Positions 1 to 10,124 of a stretch of 41,666 nt of DNA are shown here, piece by piece. Source of the DNA: Candidatus Levyibacteriota bacterium (GTDB taxonomy: Bacteria; Patescibacteriota; Microgenomatia; Levybacterales; UBA12049); contig JACQHJ010000009.1 of assembly GCA_016199085.1 (NCBI GenBank), positions 1 to 41,666 on the forward strand, written 5' to 3'. The translations under genes were made by a program, and so were the position numbers. Below the pieces are notes generated by a model. The model was not told the origin of the DNA, did no database searches, and saw nothing but the letters and a program-made list of their open reading frames with translations. The stretch's first letter is position 1. Each line of letters starts with the position of its first letter.

Positions 1-156
1 GAAGGAAACCTTTTTAATTTTGAAAAAAAATGTTGCAAAAAAAACAATATAAAAGACGGTTAAAATTGCAATAATATTCTTATAAAGAAGTCCCGCTACT
101 CCAAGTGAGAAAATAAGATATGAGTAAATTCCTATAACTAGCGCTAACTTATACAT
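1..156 (-). CDS. N-terminus of a hydrophobic membrane protein, truncated by window edge (not in ORF track)
   Basis: Reverse strand ATG at 156..154 preceded by GGGGAGGG Shine-Dalgarno-like sequence; reads MYKLALVIGIYSYLIFSLGVAGLLYKNIIAILTVFYIVFFATFFFKIKKVSF with no stop to the window edge. Confidence 0.65.
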   Translation of the reverse strand, partial: MYKLALVIGIYSYLIFSLGVAGLLYKNIIAILTVFYIVFFATFFFKIKKVSF

Positions 157-248
157 ATCCCTCCCCTACAAAGCAGATAAAAAACATAGATTGCTACAAG
201 TACTGCCGACCAGACAATAAATACTAAGACAAAGATTTCTTTTGCCAT
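144..248 (-). CDS. Possible 34-aa single-TM small protein (MAKEIFVLVFIVWSAVLVAIYVFYLLCRGGICIS)
   Basis: ATG at 248..246, stop TAG at 146..144; overlaps the 3' end of the upstream GT2 and the start of the downstream membrane ORF; hydrophobic. Fills the only gap in this minus-strand operon. Confidence 0.4.
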   Translation of the reverse strand: MAKEIFVLVFIVWSAVLVAIYVFYLLCRGGICIS

Positions 249-991
249 AAAAGCCAAAGCTTGCTTCTTACCAAAAACGAATGAAAACTCATCATAATCG
301 CAAATACCAGTCCCTCAAGTCCATCCTGAAAACCACGCTTTAACATAAAATTTAAAACAAATTTTCCTAAAGGATAATTTAATATACTAATAAATGAAGA
401 CCTAATCTTTTGCCCATACAGGTCTTTTGCCCTAATCGTTGAATAGAAGTTAATCTCTTCTAGGAACTCATCTACGGTTGGGTGGGGGAAATGGATTAAG
501 TAATTTTCGAATTCATCAGTTTTGCCATTTATTTGCCATGTCTCGTGAATTTTTCCAAACCATATTCCGCTGTCTCTTTTTGCAAGACGCAAAAACTTAA
601 TATTTCCCGTCTCGCCTTTGTTTAGGGTTTTTCCCCATAAAACATCTTTTCTTTGAATATAATACCCCTGAGTATTGCTCTCCTTTGAATTGATAATCAT
701 TGTATTGATCTCTTCCCTAAGCTGACTCGTTATCCTTTCATCTGCATCAATAAACAGTACCCACTTTTTCGTTGTTTTAGATAAGCCGAAAGTTCTTTGC
801 TTTGAAAAATCTCCGTTTAGACTATTTTTATAGATCTTGATTTTTTTGTTTTCAAGACTTTTTATTACCTCAAGGGTCCTGTCCGTTGAGAAATCATCAA
901 CAATTACTATTTCGTCAGCCCACAAAACAGTTTCAAGACAGTCAAAAATGTTTTTTTCTTCGTTTTTTGTAAGAATAACTACGCTTAGCAT
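224..991 (-). CDS. Glycosyltransferase family 2 (WaaE/KdtX-like)
   Basis: MLSVVILTKNEEKNIFDCLETVLWADEIVIVDDFSTD...VLFIDADERI: GT-A fold N-terminus and DxD motif. Confidence 0.9.
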   Translation of the reverse strand: MLSVVILTKNEEKNIFDCLETVLWADEIVIVDDFSTDRTLEVIKSLENKKIKIYKNSLNGDFSKQRTFGLSKTTKKWVLFIDADERITSQLREEINTMIINSKESNTQGYYIQRKDVLWGKTLNKGETGNIKFLRLAKRDSGIWFGKIHETWQINGKTDEFENYLIHFPHPTVDEFLEEINFYSTIRAKDLYGQKIRSSFISILNYPLGKFVLNFMLKRGFQDGLEGLVFAIMMSFHSFLVRSKLWLLWQKKSLS

Positions 992-992
992 A

Positions 993-3188
993 TTACCTTC
1001 TTTTTTCTATTGTAATTCCTTCCCTACTTTCAGACAATATATAGATAACTTCCCCTTTCCATTTTAACGGTTCCTTACCGTGATACCAGGAAAGATATTC
1101 GTAAGGAGCCGTATAGCTTTCAAATTGACTTCCCTCACCTTTTCCGATGACGGTAAAGCTCTTTGTGCCTGAATCCTTTATCATCCAAAGAGATGCATTC
1201 TCCCTGTCTTTAAGTGTTGGGCCAAATCTTTTTTTGGTCCCTTGGAAATAATCGTTTTGCAAGACTGATATTGCATTTGCCGTTATCAAAATAAAAATCA
1301 AGACTACGACAACAACAAACAGTTTTTTGAAATTTAGTAAATAGCCTAAAAATATTCCTATCATTAAAATTACCGGAACAAACATTGACATTAAGTATGC
1401 ATCCGAGGGTGTTTTAGTAATTAATATCCCGGAAAGCAAAAAGACGGAGATAAAAACAAGAATTAAATACTCAGGTCTTATGGGTTTCTTGACAGAAAAG
1501 TAAAGCAAATGTGCAAAACTTAAAACTGATATTAAAATTGCAATCAAGGAATTTTGAATAAAAACAAGTTTTCTTACGAAATCGGATAAAAAGGTTAAAA
1601 TTACAAAATATCCCGTAAAGTCTGTTTGACCTTTTGTAAAGCCAGTAAGGAATGAAAAACCCTTATACAAGATCCATCCTCCAAATACTATTGTCTGTGG
1701 AAATCCATTTTTAAAATCATATATCAGTATAGGAATCATTGGGAAAAAAGCTAAAACAGAAAATACAAAACTTTTTTTATTTAAAATATCTCTATGCCAC
1801 GGTGTTTTCTTTACAAATCCGTAAAGTAAAATAAAAAGAAACAAGATCTCAAGAATTACTGTCTGAAGTTCAAAATTATAAAGGAGAACCAATGAAAGAA
1901 TTATTAATGGAAAATATTTTGTTTCTCCTTTTATCCATTTGAGTAAAAAGTAAATAAAACATGCGATAAAAAGAGGTATTAAGCTCGTATGATATGCCAT
2001 TCTACTGCTTAAAATGGCAAAAGGCGAAAATGCGTAAAGAATCGAAGAGATAAATGCAATTCTTTGGGAAAAAATTTCAGTACCAATTTTGTAAATTAAG
2101 ACTATTGTTAAAACATCTGCAACTGCGCTGAAATAGAATGGAGATAAAGGATTGAAATCAAATACTAAAAATAATAATGAAACAAGATAGGTCCATAAAG
2201 GTCCCTGATGAAGCCATAAATGACTCGATGTTATACCTACAAGTGGCACATTACCTGTAGTCAGAAAGTCTTTAGCAGAAACAAAAAACCATCCTTGATC
2301 GCCTATGAAAGGAGCAAGGTTATCTAAATTATAGACTCTTATTAAAAGAGCAGATAAAAGAATTGAAAATAGCAATAAGTTAGTTTTATTTATTAAGAGA
2401 AAAGATTCTACCAATAATGTTTTTATTAGCCCGAAATGTTTTCTGAAGTAATAAAATCTACTTTTTCTAAAGATTTGGTCTCTGTTTTTCAAAAGTTTTG
2501 TAGTAGTCCCCCATTTATGGATTAATTTAGAGTTTGGGTCAATAAAAAGTTTATATCCTGCATCTCGTACTCTTTTGCAAAAATCAAACTCTTCAAAATA
2601 GAGAAAAAACGTTTCATCAAATCCTCCAACTTCATCGAATATTTTCTTACTTAACATTAATGCCGTTCCAGGAACATTATCGACCTGTTTAAGCTTATTT
2701 ACTTCCCAATTTTTTACCCAATAGTCTTTGGAAAATGGATTATTAGGAAATAACCTATCTAAAAATGAAAATTTAAAGATTGCTCTAAGTGGAGTCGGTT
2801 CCTTAGCTCCCTGCTTCATAGCTTTTCCATCCTCTGTATATAAAATTGGGGAAATTACATTGACTTCTTTATTTTTTTTTAGTTTATGAAGTAACTTTGA
2901 TGCGATGTCTTCTTTAAAAATTACATCAGGATTTAATATAAATATATATTCTCCCAAGGCATTCCTAACTCCCAAGTTTATTCCTGAACCATAGCCAATA
3001 TTTTTAGCAGAAGGGATATATTTAATATTTTTATATTTATTCTTAAGCGAAGGTTCGATTTCTTTTTCCTCACTATTGTCTACAATTATTACTTCGAATT
3101 TAAATTTTGGTTTAAATTTAAGAAGAGAATCTAAGCATTCAAACAAATCTTTCTTATTTTTATAATGAACAATAATAAATGAAAACAT
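993..3188 (-). CDS. GT2 glycosyltransferase domain fused to polytopic GT-C (GT39/PMT-like) membrane domain
   Basis: N-term FSFIIVHYKNKKDLFECLDSLLK...EVIIVDNS...YIFILNPDVIF, then many TM segments with a GT-C-like first loop (LAPFIGDQGWFFVSAKDFLTTGNVPLVG...HQGPLWTYL). Confidence 0.85.
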   Translation of the reverse strand: MFSFIIVHYKNKKDLFECLDSLLKFKPKFKFEVIIVDNSEEKEIEPSLKNKYKNIKYIPSAKNIGYGSGINLGVRNALGEYIFILNPDVIFKEDIASKLLHKLKKNKEVNVISPILYTEDGKAMKQGAKEPTPLRAIFKFSFLDRLFPNNPFSKDYWVKNWEVNKLKQVDNVPGTALMLSKKIFDEVGGFDETFFLYFEEFDFCKRVRDAGYKLFIDPNSKLIHKWGTTTKLLKNRDQIFRKSRFYYFRKHFGLIKTLLVESFLLINKTNLLLFSILLSALLIRVYNLDNLAPFIGDQGWFFVSAKDFLTTGNVPLVGITSSHLWLHQGPLWTYLVSLLFLVFDFNPLSPFYFSAVADVLTIVLIYKIGTEIFSQRIAFISSILYAFSPFAILSSRMAYHTSLIPLFIACFIYFLLKWIKGETKYFPLIILSLVLLYNFELQTVILEILFLFILLYGFVKKTPWHRDILNKKSFVFSVLAFFPMIPILIYDFKNGFPQTIVFGGWILYKGFSFLTGFTKGQTDFTGYFVILTFLSDFVRKLVFIQNSLIAILISVLSFAHLLYFSVKKPIRPEYLILVFISVFLLSGILITKTPSDAYLMSMFVPVILMIGIFLGYLLNFKKLFVVVVVLIFILITANAISVLQNDYFQGTKKRFGPTLKDRENASLWMIKDSGTKSFTVIGKGEGSQFESYTAPYEYLSWYHGKEPLKWKGEVIYILSESREGITIEKRR

Positions 3189-3190
3189 AA

Positions 3191-4312
3191 TTAATAAGGA
3201 GTTGCATTTTTATTAAGTTTTGCTGTTAGATATTGTTCTAACACCATTCCTTTGACTTTCCAATCCCAGTTCTCAACCATATTTCTCCTTGCTTGTTTGC
3301 CCATTGCATCCAAAACACTCTTATGTCTCAATAGAAAATCCAATTTCTTTGCAAATAGACTTACGTCTCTTTTTATTAAATATCCTGTCTTTCCATCTAT
3401 TACTGTTTCTCTATGGCCTCCTTCATTCACCGCTACAACTGGAACTCCACACGACAATATTTCCATTGGAACCATTCCTAGCGGCTCTTTGTAGGAAACA
3501 GCTACAAAAATTCTTGATTTTCTATAAAGTTCCAATAATTGATTATCCGATAGCCATTCATTTTCAAAAGCAACAACTCTAACTTTAGGATTAGTTTTCA
3601 TTTTTTTAATAACGTTTTCGAAAAAAGGGTATCCGTCTAGAAAATCATATGAACCTATAAATAGTAAGTCAAATTCTTTTTTTGTTTTCTTATAATCGAA
3701 ATATGACGTATTTACTCCATAATGAATTACGTCTCCACGCATACCATATACCCTAGCAAACATATCTCTAGTAAATTTAGAAATTGAAATAATATAACTC
3801 GCTCTGTGTATATTCCATATATCTAAATACTTCCTGATAAGCCTATTTAATTGTTCATATTTTCTTTTAAAGAAATTGACTCCCTCCGCTTTAAATAGTT
3901 CTGGCTCATATATTATTCTGTAATAGGGGTCGTTGCAATAAAAAAAGCTTGGAACCTTTAAGAAATTTAAAATAAATGGAGATTCAATATACTGAGAAGC
4001 AGCAACATATGCTAAATCATAATGTTTACTACTCTCATTAATTACGTTAGCAATTTTCTTGTTTAACAGACATAGCTTAAAAAGCTCTATAGTGTCTTTA
4101 TATAATCGAGCTCTCACATTACCTCCTACCCATTTTTTGGGATAAAATTTATAACTAAATATATTCGTGTAAAACTCTTTTTCTTCTCTAACTACATCCT
4201 CAATCGTAAATAGATCTACTGAGTGTCCTCTTTTTTTTAGTTGATAAGCAAATTCATTCGTTCCTCTCCTTGCCCCACCCTTGTGTAATTCATGGTAAAA
4301 AGCAATTTTCAT
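3191..4312 (-). CDS. Glycosyltransferase family 4
   Basis: C-terminal GT4 block SRIFVAVSYKEPLGMVPMEILSCGVPVVAVNEGGHRETVIDGKTGYLI. Confidence 0.92.
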   Translation of the reverse strand: MKIAFYHELHKGGARRGTNEFAYQLKKRGHSVDLFTIEDVVREEKEFYTNIFSYKFYPKKWVGGNVRARLYKDTIELFKLCLLNKKIANVINESSKHYDLAYVAASQYIESPFILNFLKVPSFFYCNDPYYRIIYEPELFKAEGVNFFKRKYEQLNRLIRKYLDIWNIHRASYIISISKFTRDMFARVYGMRGDVIHYGVNTSYFDYKKTKKEFDLLFIGSYDFLDGYPFFENVIKKMKTNPKVRVVAFENEWLSDNQLLELYRKSRIFVAVSYKEPLGMVPMEILSCGVPVVAVNEGGHRETVIDGKTGYLIKRDVSLFAKKLDFLLRHKSVLDAMGKQARRNMVENWDWKVKGMVLEQYLTAKLNKNATPY

Positions 4313-5533
4313 TTATTTATTAAATAATCTTACAATTAGTAATACTATTACAGGAATTTCAACTAAGACAGATATTAAGGCTGAATATCCTGCTCCCACC
4401 ATTCCAAACAACATAACCAAAGGGTAAATTGTAATTATTAGTGCCAAAAATCGAACAAAAATCATTACGGTTACATATTCTTGTCTTCCTCTTGATAAAA
4501 ATAAAGCAGATGAAGGGCCTGTAATTGCCCTAAGTATTCCATAGATTGCAAGTACCTTTAAAACAGGAATTACAGATAACCATTGTGATCCCAAAACAAC
4601 TCTTACAACTTCTGAGCTAAATATATATAGAAAACCACCCACTAAAACTGAAAGGATTATGGTAATCAACATTGTTTTTGTAAAAGCCCTTTGCAATCTA
4701 GCAACATCTTGTTCTATTTTTGTATAAACAGGAAATATTACTTGATTTACTACGTTTGAAACCTCTGTTATGGGAAGCATAGATATCTTATAAGCCATTT
4801 GATATATACCCAGGGATGATGCACCCAATAGTTTTCCCACCACGATATTGTCCCCATTTTCTCCAAAATAATTAAATATTCCGTATGCAGTAATCCATTT
4901 TCCTTTGTGAAATATTTCCTTAAGGTAATCCATCCTAAATTTGAACTTAGGAATCGGTTTAATAAGCACAAACGAAATAATAACTTCTAATATGGCACCT
5001 GCCAGTAATCCAAATACTAAGCTATATACCGAATGTGTTATTATTCCCAATATAATTGCTACAGCAGCATCTACGAAAAATAATACAGCTCTAAACCAAA
5101 ATTCATACATAAAGTTTAATTCCTTCTGAAATTTTACTTCTGCAGGATTAATAAACCCTCTTATTAATGGAACCAAGCTTATTAATAAAAGTATTCCTAA
5201 TGCCTCCGGTGTTTTAAAGAAAGACGCAATAAATGGAGATGAAATTATAATTAAAAGAAAAATAACTATTCCCCTTATTATAGAAACAACCCAGGCAGAG
5301 TCTAGATATTCTTTTATATCTTTTTTTACCTGAATTAAAATTATATTTATTCCGGTCTCGGTTAATATCTCCAAAAGTGCTAATACCAAAGAGGCTATTC
5401 CAAAAACACCAAACTGTGAAGGAGTTAGAACCCTTGCCAAAACAGCAATTTTTGCAAATGACAATATTCTCGTAATTACTCTAAAAGAAGACATCCAAGA
5501 GATGCCTTTTAATGCGGTTTTCGTATATCCCAT
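4313..5533 (-). CDS. Polysaccharide flippase / oligosaccharide translocase (Wzx/RfbX family)
   Basis: MGYTKTALKGISWMSSFRVITRILSFAKIAVLARVLTPSQFGVFGIASLVLALLEIL is a classic Polysacc_synt N-terminus; multi-TM. ORF extends to 5575 but the homologous start is at 5533. Confidence 0.9.
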   Translation of the reverse strand: MGYTKTALKGISWMSSFRVITRILSFAKIAVLARVLTPSQFGVFGIASLVLALLEILTETGINIILIQVKKDIKEYLDSAWVVSIIRGIVIFLLIIISSPFIASFFKTPEALGILLLISLVPLIRGFINPAEVKFQKELNFMYEFWFRAVLFFVDAAVAIILGIITHSVYSLVFGLLAGAILEVIISFVLIKPIPKFKFRMDYLKEIFHKGKWITAYGIFNYFGENGDNIVVGKLLGASSLGIYQMAYKISMLPITEVSNVVNQVIFPVYTKIEQDVARLQRAFTKTMLITIILSVLVGGFLYIFSSEVVRVVLGSQWLSVIPVLKVLAIYGILRAITGPSSALFLSRGRQEYVTVMIFVRFLALIITIYPLVMLFGMVGAGYSALISVLVEIPVIVLLIVRLFNK

Positions 5534-5541
5534 ATTTACTA

Positions 5542-5571
5542 TTGAAATTATACCAATTTTGGCCTTATAAT
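5542..5571 (+). promoter_or_regulatory. Promoter TTGAAA-18-TATAAT for the methyltransferase gene
   Basis: TTGAAA 5542-5547, TATAAT 5566-5571, ATG 5591. Confidence 0.55.
5547..5555 (-). promoter_or_regulatory. Extended -10 TGGTATAAT for the flippase gene, overlapping the divergent + strand -35
   Basis: Reverse strand TTGGTATAATTTCAATAGTAAATATG. Confidence 0.5.
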
Positions 5572-5590
5572 ACATTAACTGCTCCTGTAG

Positions 5591-6805
5591 ATGAAAATTA
5601 AAGCCTGTAGAGTTTGTGGCTCAAAAAATTTATTAAAAATATTATCCCTTGGAAATCAGTATCTTTCTGATTTTGTAAAAACGAATAAGAAGCCGAAATC
5701 CTTTCCTCTTAGCATATTTGTTTGCAAAAGATGCCTTCTTGTTCAACTTGATAATAATGCACCGCAAAAATATTTATATACCGAAAGATATGGATATAAA
5801 TCCGGGATCAATCAAACAATGAAAGACGAATTAAAGGGTATTGCAAATGAATCCTTAAGAAAGATTAAAAAGACTAAAGATAAAGTTGTTGCAGTAGACA
5901 TTGGCGCAAATGACGGAACGCTCCTTAGTTTCTATCCAAAATCTGTTCATAGAGTATCCGTAGAGCCTGTCAAAAAGCTTGCAAAAGAAAGCAAAAAATA
6001 TGCCAATGAAGTTGTTAACGATTATTTTACTTATGAAGCATATTCAAAACATTCAAAAAATCTAAAAGCAGATATTGTATCTGCTATATCTTGTTTTTAT
6101 GACATGGAAGAACCAAATAAATTTGTCGAAGATGTAAAGAAAATTATGAAAGATGATGGAATTTTTGTCATACAGCAAAATTATCTTGTCGAAATGCTTA
6201 GGAAAAACGCATTTGATAACATTGTTCATGAACATTTGGAATATTACTCTTTGCTTTCCTTAAATAATTTACTTGCAAGACATAACTTGGAAGTGTTTGA
6301 TGTTGAGCTAAGAGATCTAAACGGAGGAAGTTTCAGAACATATATTGCTCAGAAAGGTAAAAGAAGGATTAGCAAGAACGTATTGAAAATGCAGGTCCTG
6401 GAAAAACGGCTTAGGCTAACAAATAAAAAGGTTTATAAAGATTTTGCTAAAAGAATAAAGGAAAATAAAGAAAAAATATTAAACTTCATTAAAAAAGAAG
6501 TCAAAAGAGGAAAAACAATCTACCTATATGGCGCGTCAACCAGGGGAAATACTCTCCTTCAGTATTTAGGGCTTGGGACAAAATATATTCCCTTTGCCGT
6601 CGAAAGAAATCCTGAAAAATGGGGAAAGAAAATTGCATCTGTTGGAATTCCAATCATTTCCGAGGAAAAGGCCAGAAAAGATAAACCAGATTATATGCTA
6701 GTTTTACCTTGGTTTTTTAAAACTGAATTCTTAAAACGCGAAGGGACATATTTGAAAGGTGGCGGACATTTTATTTTCCCCCTTCCAAAAATCGACGTGG
6801 TCTAA
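5591..6805 (+). CDS. Class I SAM-dependent C-methyltransferase (zinc-binding N-term, methyltransferase, C-terminal domain)
   Basis: CRVCGSKNLLKILSLGNQYLSDF...CKRCLLVQL zinc-binding N-terminus; VVAVDIGANDGTLLSFYP SAM motif; C-terminal IYLYGASTRGNTLLQYLGL domain. Confidence 0.9.
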   Translation: MKIKACRVCGSKNLLKILSLGNQYLSDFVKTNKKPKSFPLSIFVCKRCLLVQLDNNAPQKYLYTERYGYKSGINQTMKDELKGIANESLRKIKKTKDKVVAVDIGANDGTLLSFYPKSVHRVSVEPVKKLAKESKKYANEVVNDYFTYEAYSKHSKNLKADIVSAISCFYDMEEPNKFVEDVKKIMKDDGIFVIQQNYLVEMLRKNAFDNIVHEHLEYYSLLSLNNLLARHNLEVFDVELRDLNGGSFRTYIAQKGKRRISKNVLKMQVLEKRLRLTNKKVYKDFAKRIKENKEKILNFIKKEVKRGKTIYLYGASTRGNTLLQYLGLGTKYIPFAVERNPEKWGKKIASVGIPIISEEKARKDKPDYMLVLPWFFKTEFLKREGTYLKGGGHFIFPLPKIDVV

Positions 6806-6806
6806 T

Positions 6807-7517
6807 TTAACCTGCAATCCTCATTTTCAGAACAAACAAAAGGGAATTTAGAAGCTCTGCACTATTTACATTAGACTTACCATATTTCCTAAAGTTCCAC
6901 GTAATAGGAACTTCTCCAATCCTAAAACCTTCCTTATAAAGCTTATACAAAACCTCTGAGAGAGTAATAAACCCTTTTGCTTTAATTTTGGTTTTTGTTA
7001 AATATAAAACAGCATCTCTGCTATATAGCCTAAAACCACTTGTGAAATCAGAAGCCTGGACGCCTAACCAGCTTCTTAAAAAAATATTAATCACCCTACT
7101 TAATATTGTTCTATTTTTGGCAATATTTTTTATTCTTCCACCGGGTAAATATCTTGAACCTATAATCAAATCAAATTTTCCACTGTCTTTTTTTTCCATA
7201 AATCTTTTAAACTCTGCCGGATCATGAGCGAGATCTGAGTCCATTTCAAAAACATAATCCATGTTTTTATCCTTCAGGGATTCCCTAAACCCTTCTATTA
7301 CCGCGCTTCCTCTTCCGGATTTTTTCATCCTAGAGATAAGGGTAATGTTTTTTTTATTCTTAACTATTTTCCTTAGTTTACTATTTTCACCCACAGATGA
7401 ATCATCCACTATGATGACTTTGGCTTCAGGAAGGTACTGGGAAATTCCTTTTATTAGAATTGATATATTTTTCACTTCATTGTACGAGGGAATAACTATT
7501 GATATATTATTTTTCAT
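6807..7517 (-). CDS. Glycosyltransferase family 2 (dolichol-phosphate mannosyltransferase-like)
   Basis: ISIVIPSYNEVKNISILIKGI...VIIVDDSS...YVFEMDSDLAHDP...LIIGSRYLPGG. Confidence 0.92.
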   Translation of the reverse strand: MKNNISIVIPSYNEVKNISILIKGISQYLPEAKVIIVDDSSVGENSKLRKIVKNKKNITLISRMKKSGRGSAVIEGFRESLKDKNMDYVFEMDSDLAHDPAEFKRFMEKKDSGKFDLIIGSRYLPGGRIKNIAKNRTILSRVINIFLRSWLGVQASDFTSGFRLYSRDAVLYLTKTKIKAKGFITLSEVLYKLYKEGFRIGEVPITWNFRKYGKSNVNSAELLNSLLFVLKMRIAG

Positions 7518-10071
7518 AAACTGAAATCGAAACTGGTGACTGAATTATATTTGTAACAATAAAATATATATTGTCAGCAAATAAATTATAATACTTTAGG
7601 TTCGGAGAGAAAACCTGTATTTTTTTGTAGTTTTCTTTATTCAATCTTTCCACTAAATCTTTTTTTGGGGAACTTTTAATATATGAAACATTGTTGAAAT
7701 CATTTGAGACAATGACATATTTAGGAAGAACTTTATCGGAAGCGCTTATAACTGAATACTGATATCTTGTAACTAACTCGCTATCTCGTTGTCTCAGGTA
7801 ATATTCCTTTAATATAAAATCAGGCAACATTTGATAAATTGGTATATTTTCTATTCCTATCTGACTATTTGCTGGGATATTTTTAAGAATCCATGTAGAG
7901 GAAACCTCCCTGGGATCCTTGCTTACCTTAACGCTAATCCAGGATAGTGATTGTACAACTTGTAATAGCAATCCCATTATTAGGAATACATAAAATACCT
8001 TTTCTTTTTTATGTACAAGTCTTTTTGCAATAGCTGCGGGGAGCAAAACCATAAACGGAAGTAAAACTAATGCCCTATTGCCTCCCCCATCAAGATTGAA
8101 TGAAACAGTACTTAATAAAAACAACAATGATCCTAATAGCAAAAACAATTCTAATCTGTAATTGCCAACTTTTCTTTTAATCACCCCGAAGAAAATAAGT
8201 ATTAAACTGATAACTATTGATATATAGAAAGAGATAGTTAAAAAATATCCAAAGATTGCAGGAAACTCTTTAAGCATTAAAAATGCTACCACGGGGTTTT
8301 CAATGTTATAGACGGTACTTGTTTTTGGCCCTTGGACAAGGGTTGAATTAATTAGCTCAAAATAGTTCCCCTTCCCAAAAACAATGTCAGGTATACCTGC
8401 AAAAGCAAATACAAACAAAACAACTAAGCAAGAAATTAAGAGATGTTTAAGATTTATCTTCTTTGTAAAAATACAATATGATAAAAAATATAAAACAAAT
8501 AAAGGCGCTGCAGTAAATTTGGTTGATAATGCCAAACCGCAAGATATACCTGCTAATATAAAGTGATTAATATTTCCGTTTACACCGTATTTTATAATTA
8601 AATATAAAGTCATTAATATCCAAAAAACTAGAGCAATATCATATTTGTAGTAATTGGTTAATAAAAGCCAAATTGGAGTAAAAACAAATAAAGAAACAAG
8701 AATGGAAGAAAATCGTCCTATAAATTCCTTAAACATCTTGTATAAAACAATTACTGATAAAACTCCGTATAAAAGAGTATGCAGCCTTAAGATTTCAAAT
8801 AACGTGTGTTGCATCAAGAGACTATCTAATGCATTCTTTATTACAAAGGGGTTTACAATACTTGCAAGATAAAAAGGAATTAAAAATATAATCGAAGAAA
8901 CAACATGGTAAAAAGGTATGTTTGCCGAACCGCTGATAAGTGCCGTCCCGTTTGAAAATAAAGCCCTAAGGGATTGAGAGAAATGCCATTCATCCATTGC
9001 ATAATTAAATGGATGGTTTTGATTGGGAATTCCCCACTGGATTAGGTAAAGCATTAAAGCCGAATATACGAAGATTATTGAAAAAACTCCTTTATTGCTT
9101 TTTACTACCTTTATAATATTTTCTAAGGAAAACTTCTGTGCTACTCCAATAACAGTTGCTGAAATAACAGCTATGTCTGAAGTAAACTGAAGCAAGGGAA
9201 GATATATTAGCGCCTTTGGATCATTAACATATTTGTAGTTTTTGTTAACTGACCAGGAAATATAGAAAAAACCAATTAAAAACAATGTTAGATTAAATAA
9301 ATTTGATTTAAGAATTGGCACCAAAAACAAAAGATATGCTACGAAAATGTATCTTAAAATAATATATATTACTTTATCCCTTATTATGTTTGCCTGAATA
9401 TCTCCTAGGGCAAATCTGAAAAACATTTTAAAGGCTTGGTTTAAATTTGTTCTCGGCAACCAATAAACAATTGCATTTTTTTGAAATTTTATCTTATATC
9501 CTGCATTTTTAATTTTATTTGCAAAAGCAAAGTCTTCATTGTGAGATAATTTTTCATCAAATCCCCCAAGCTTTTTCCAAACTTCTCTTTTAATCGCCAT
9601 TGATCTAGTTGCTGGAAGGAAGTTTTTGGAGTCAACTTTGTCTTCCATTACTAAAGCATAAGGAATAAGTGATTTTTCAAAAATATTTTTATACTTACCG
9701 TTGTAGTAACCGGAGGCTACATCTATTGAGGAATCTTTTTCAAAGGGTTTTAATATATTTTTAACCCAGTCTTTATCAAGTAGACAACCTGAATCTGTCA
9801 ATAGAATAAGATCGTTTCTTGCCTTTTCTATTCCTTCATTTCTTCCAACAGAACGGTTTCCCTTTTTAAGGATAAACTTAATCTTTAACTTCTTGGAATA
9901 CTCTTTGGCTTTTTTTTTAACGATTGTTTCTGTTTTATCCTTACTACCCCCGTCTGTAATAATCAATTCATTTGGGATAACCGATGAAGCAATTACTGAA
10001 TCAATAAATGCCTCGATTGTTTTTTCTTCATTTAAAATGGTGCAGACAAGTGATATCTTTAACTTTGCCAT
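7507..10071 (-). CDS. GT2 glycosyltransferase fused to GT-C (GT39-like) membrane domain
   Basis: N-term ISLVCTILNEEKTIEAFIDSVIASSVIPNELIITDGGSKDKT...; C-term many TM with NYAMDEWHFSQSLRALFSNG loop; 854 aa. Confidence 0.87.
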   Translation of the reverse strand: MAKLKISLVCTILNEEKTIEAFIDSVIASSVIPNELIITDGGSKDKTETIVKKKAKEYSKKLKIKFILKKGNRSVGRNEGIEKARNDLILLTDSGCLLDKDWVKNILKPFEKDSSIDVASGYYNGKYKNIFEKSLIPYALVMEDKVDSKNFLPATRSMAIKREVWKKLGGFDEKLSHNEDFAFANKIKNAGYKIKFQKNAIVYWLPRTNLNQAFKMFFRFALGDIQANIIRDKVIYIILRYIFVAYLLFLVPILKSNLFNLTLFLIGFFYISWSVNKNYKYVNDPKALIYLPLLQFTSDIAVISATVIGVAQKFSLENIIKVVKSNKGVFSIIFVYSALMLYLIQWGIPNQNHPFNYAMDEWHFSQSLRALFSNGTALISGSANIPFYHVVSSIIFLIPFYLASIVNPFVIKNALDSLLMQHTLFEILRLHTLLYGVLSVIVLYKMFKEFIGRFSSILVSLFVFTPIWLLLTNYYKYDIALVFWILMTLYLIIKYGVNGNINHFILAGISCGLALSTKFTAAPLFVLYFLSYCIFTKKINLKHLLISCLVVLFVFAFAGIPDIVFGKGNYFELINSTLVQGPKTSTVYNIENPVVAFLMLKEFPAIFGYFLTISFYISIVISLILIFFGVIKRKVGNYRLELFLLLGSLLFLLSTVSFNLDGGGNRALVLLPFMVLLPAAIAKRLVHKKEKVFYVFLIMGLLLQVVQSLSWISVKVSKDPREVSSTWILKNIPANSQIGIENIPIYQMLPDFILKEYYLRQRDSELVTRYQYSVISASDKVLPKYVIVSNDFNNVSYIKSSPKKDLVERLNKENYKKIQVFSPNLKYYNLFADNIYFIVTNIIQSPVSISVYEK

Positions 10072-10081
10072 AAAAGGTTGG

Positions 10082-10111
10082 TTGAAATTATATCATTCTT
10101 TAATTTAGAAT
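10082..10111 (+). promoter_or_regulatory. Promoter TTGAAA-18-TAGAAT for the 616-aa membrane protein gene
   Basis: TTGAAA 10082-10087, TAGAAT 10106-10111, ATG 10125. Confidence 0.55.
10087..10095 (-). promoter_or_regulatory. Extended -10 TGATATAAT for the 854-aa GT gene, overlapping the + strand -35
   Basis: Reverse strand ATGATATAATTTCAACC. Confidence 0.5.
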
Positions 10112-10124
10112 ACATTAAACACAA

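Noticed and set aside
837-1067. 76-aa + strand ORF
   Set aside because: Antisense to well-supported GT2 genes; low-complexity F/S-rich shadow ORF of AT-rich sequence.
3252-3582. 80- and 97-aa + strand ORFs
   Set aside because: Lie antisense inside the GT4 gene; no protein-like features.
4768-4971. 67-aa minus-strand ORF
   Set aside because: Alternate frame within the flippase gene.
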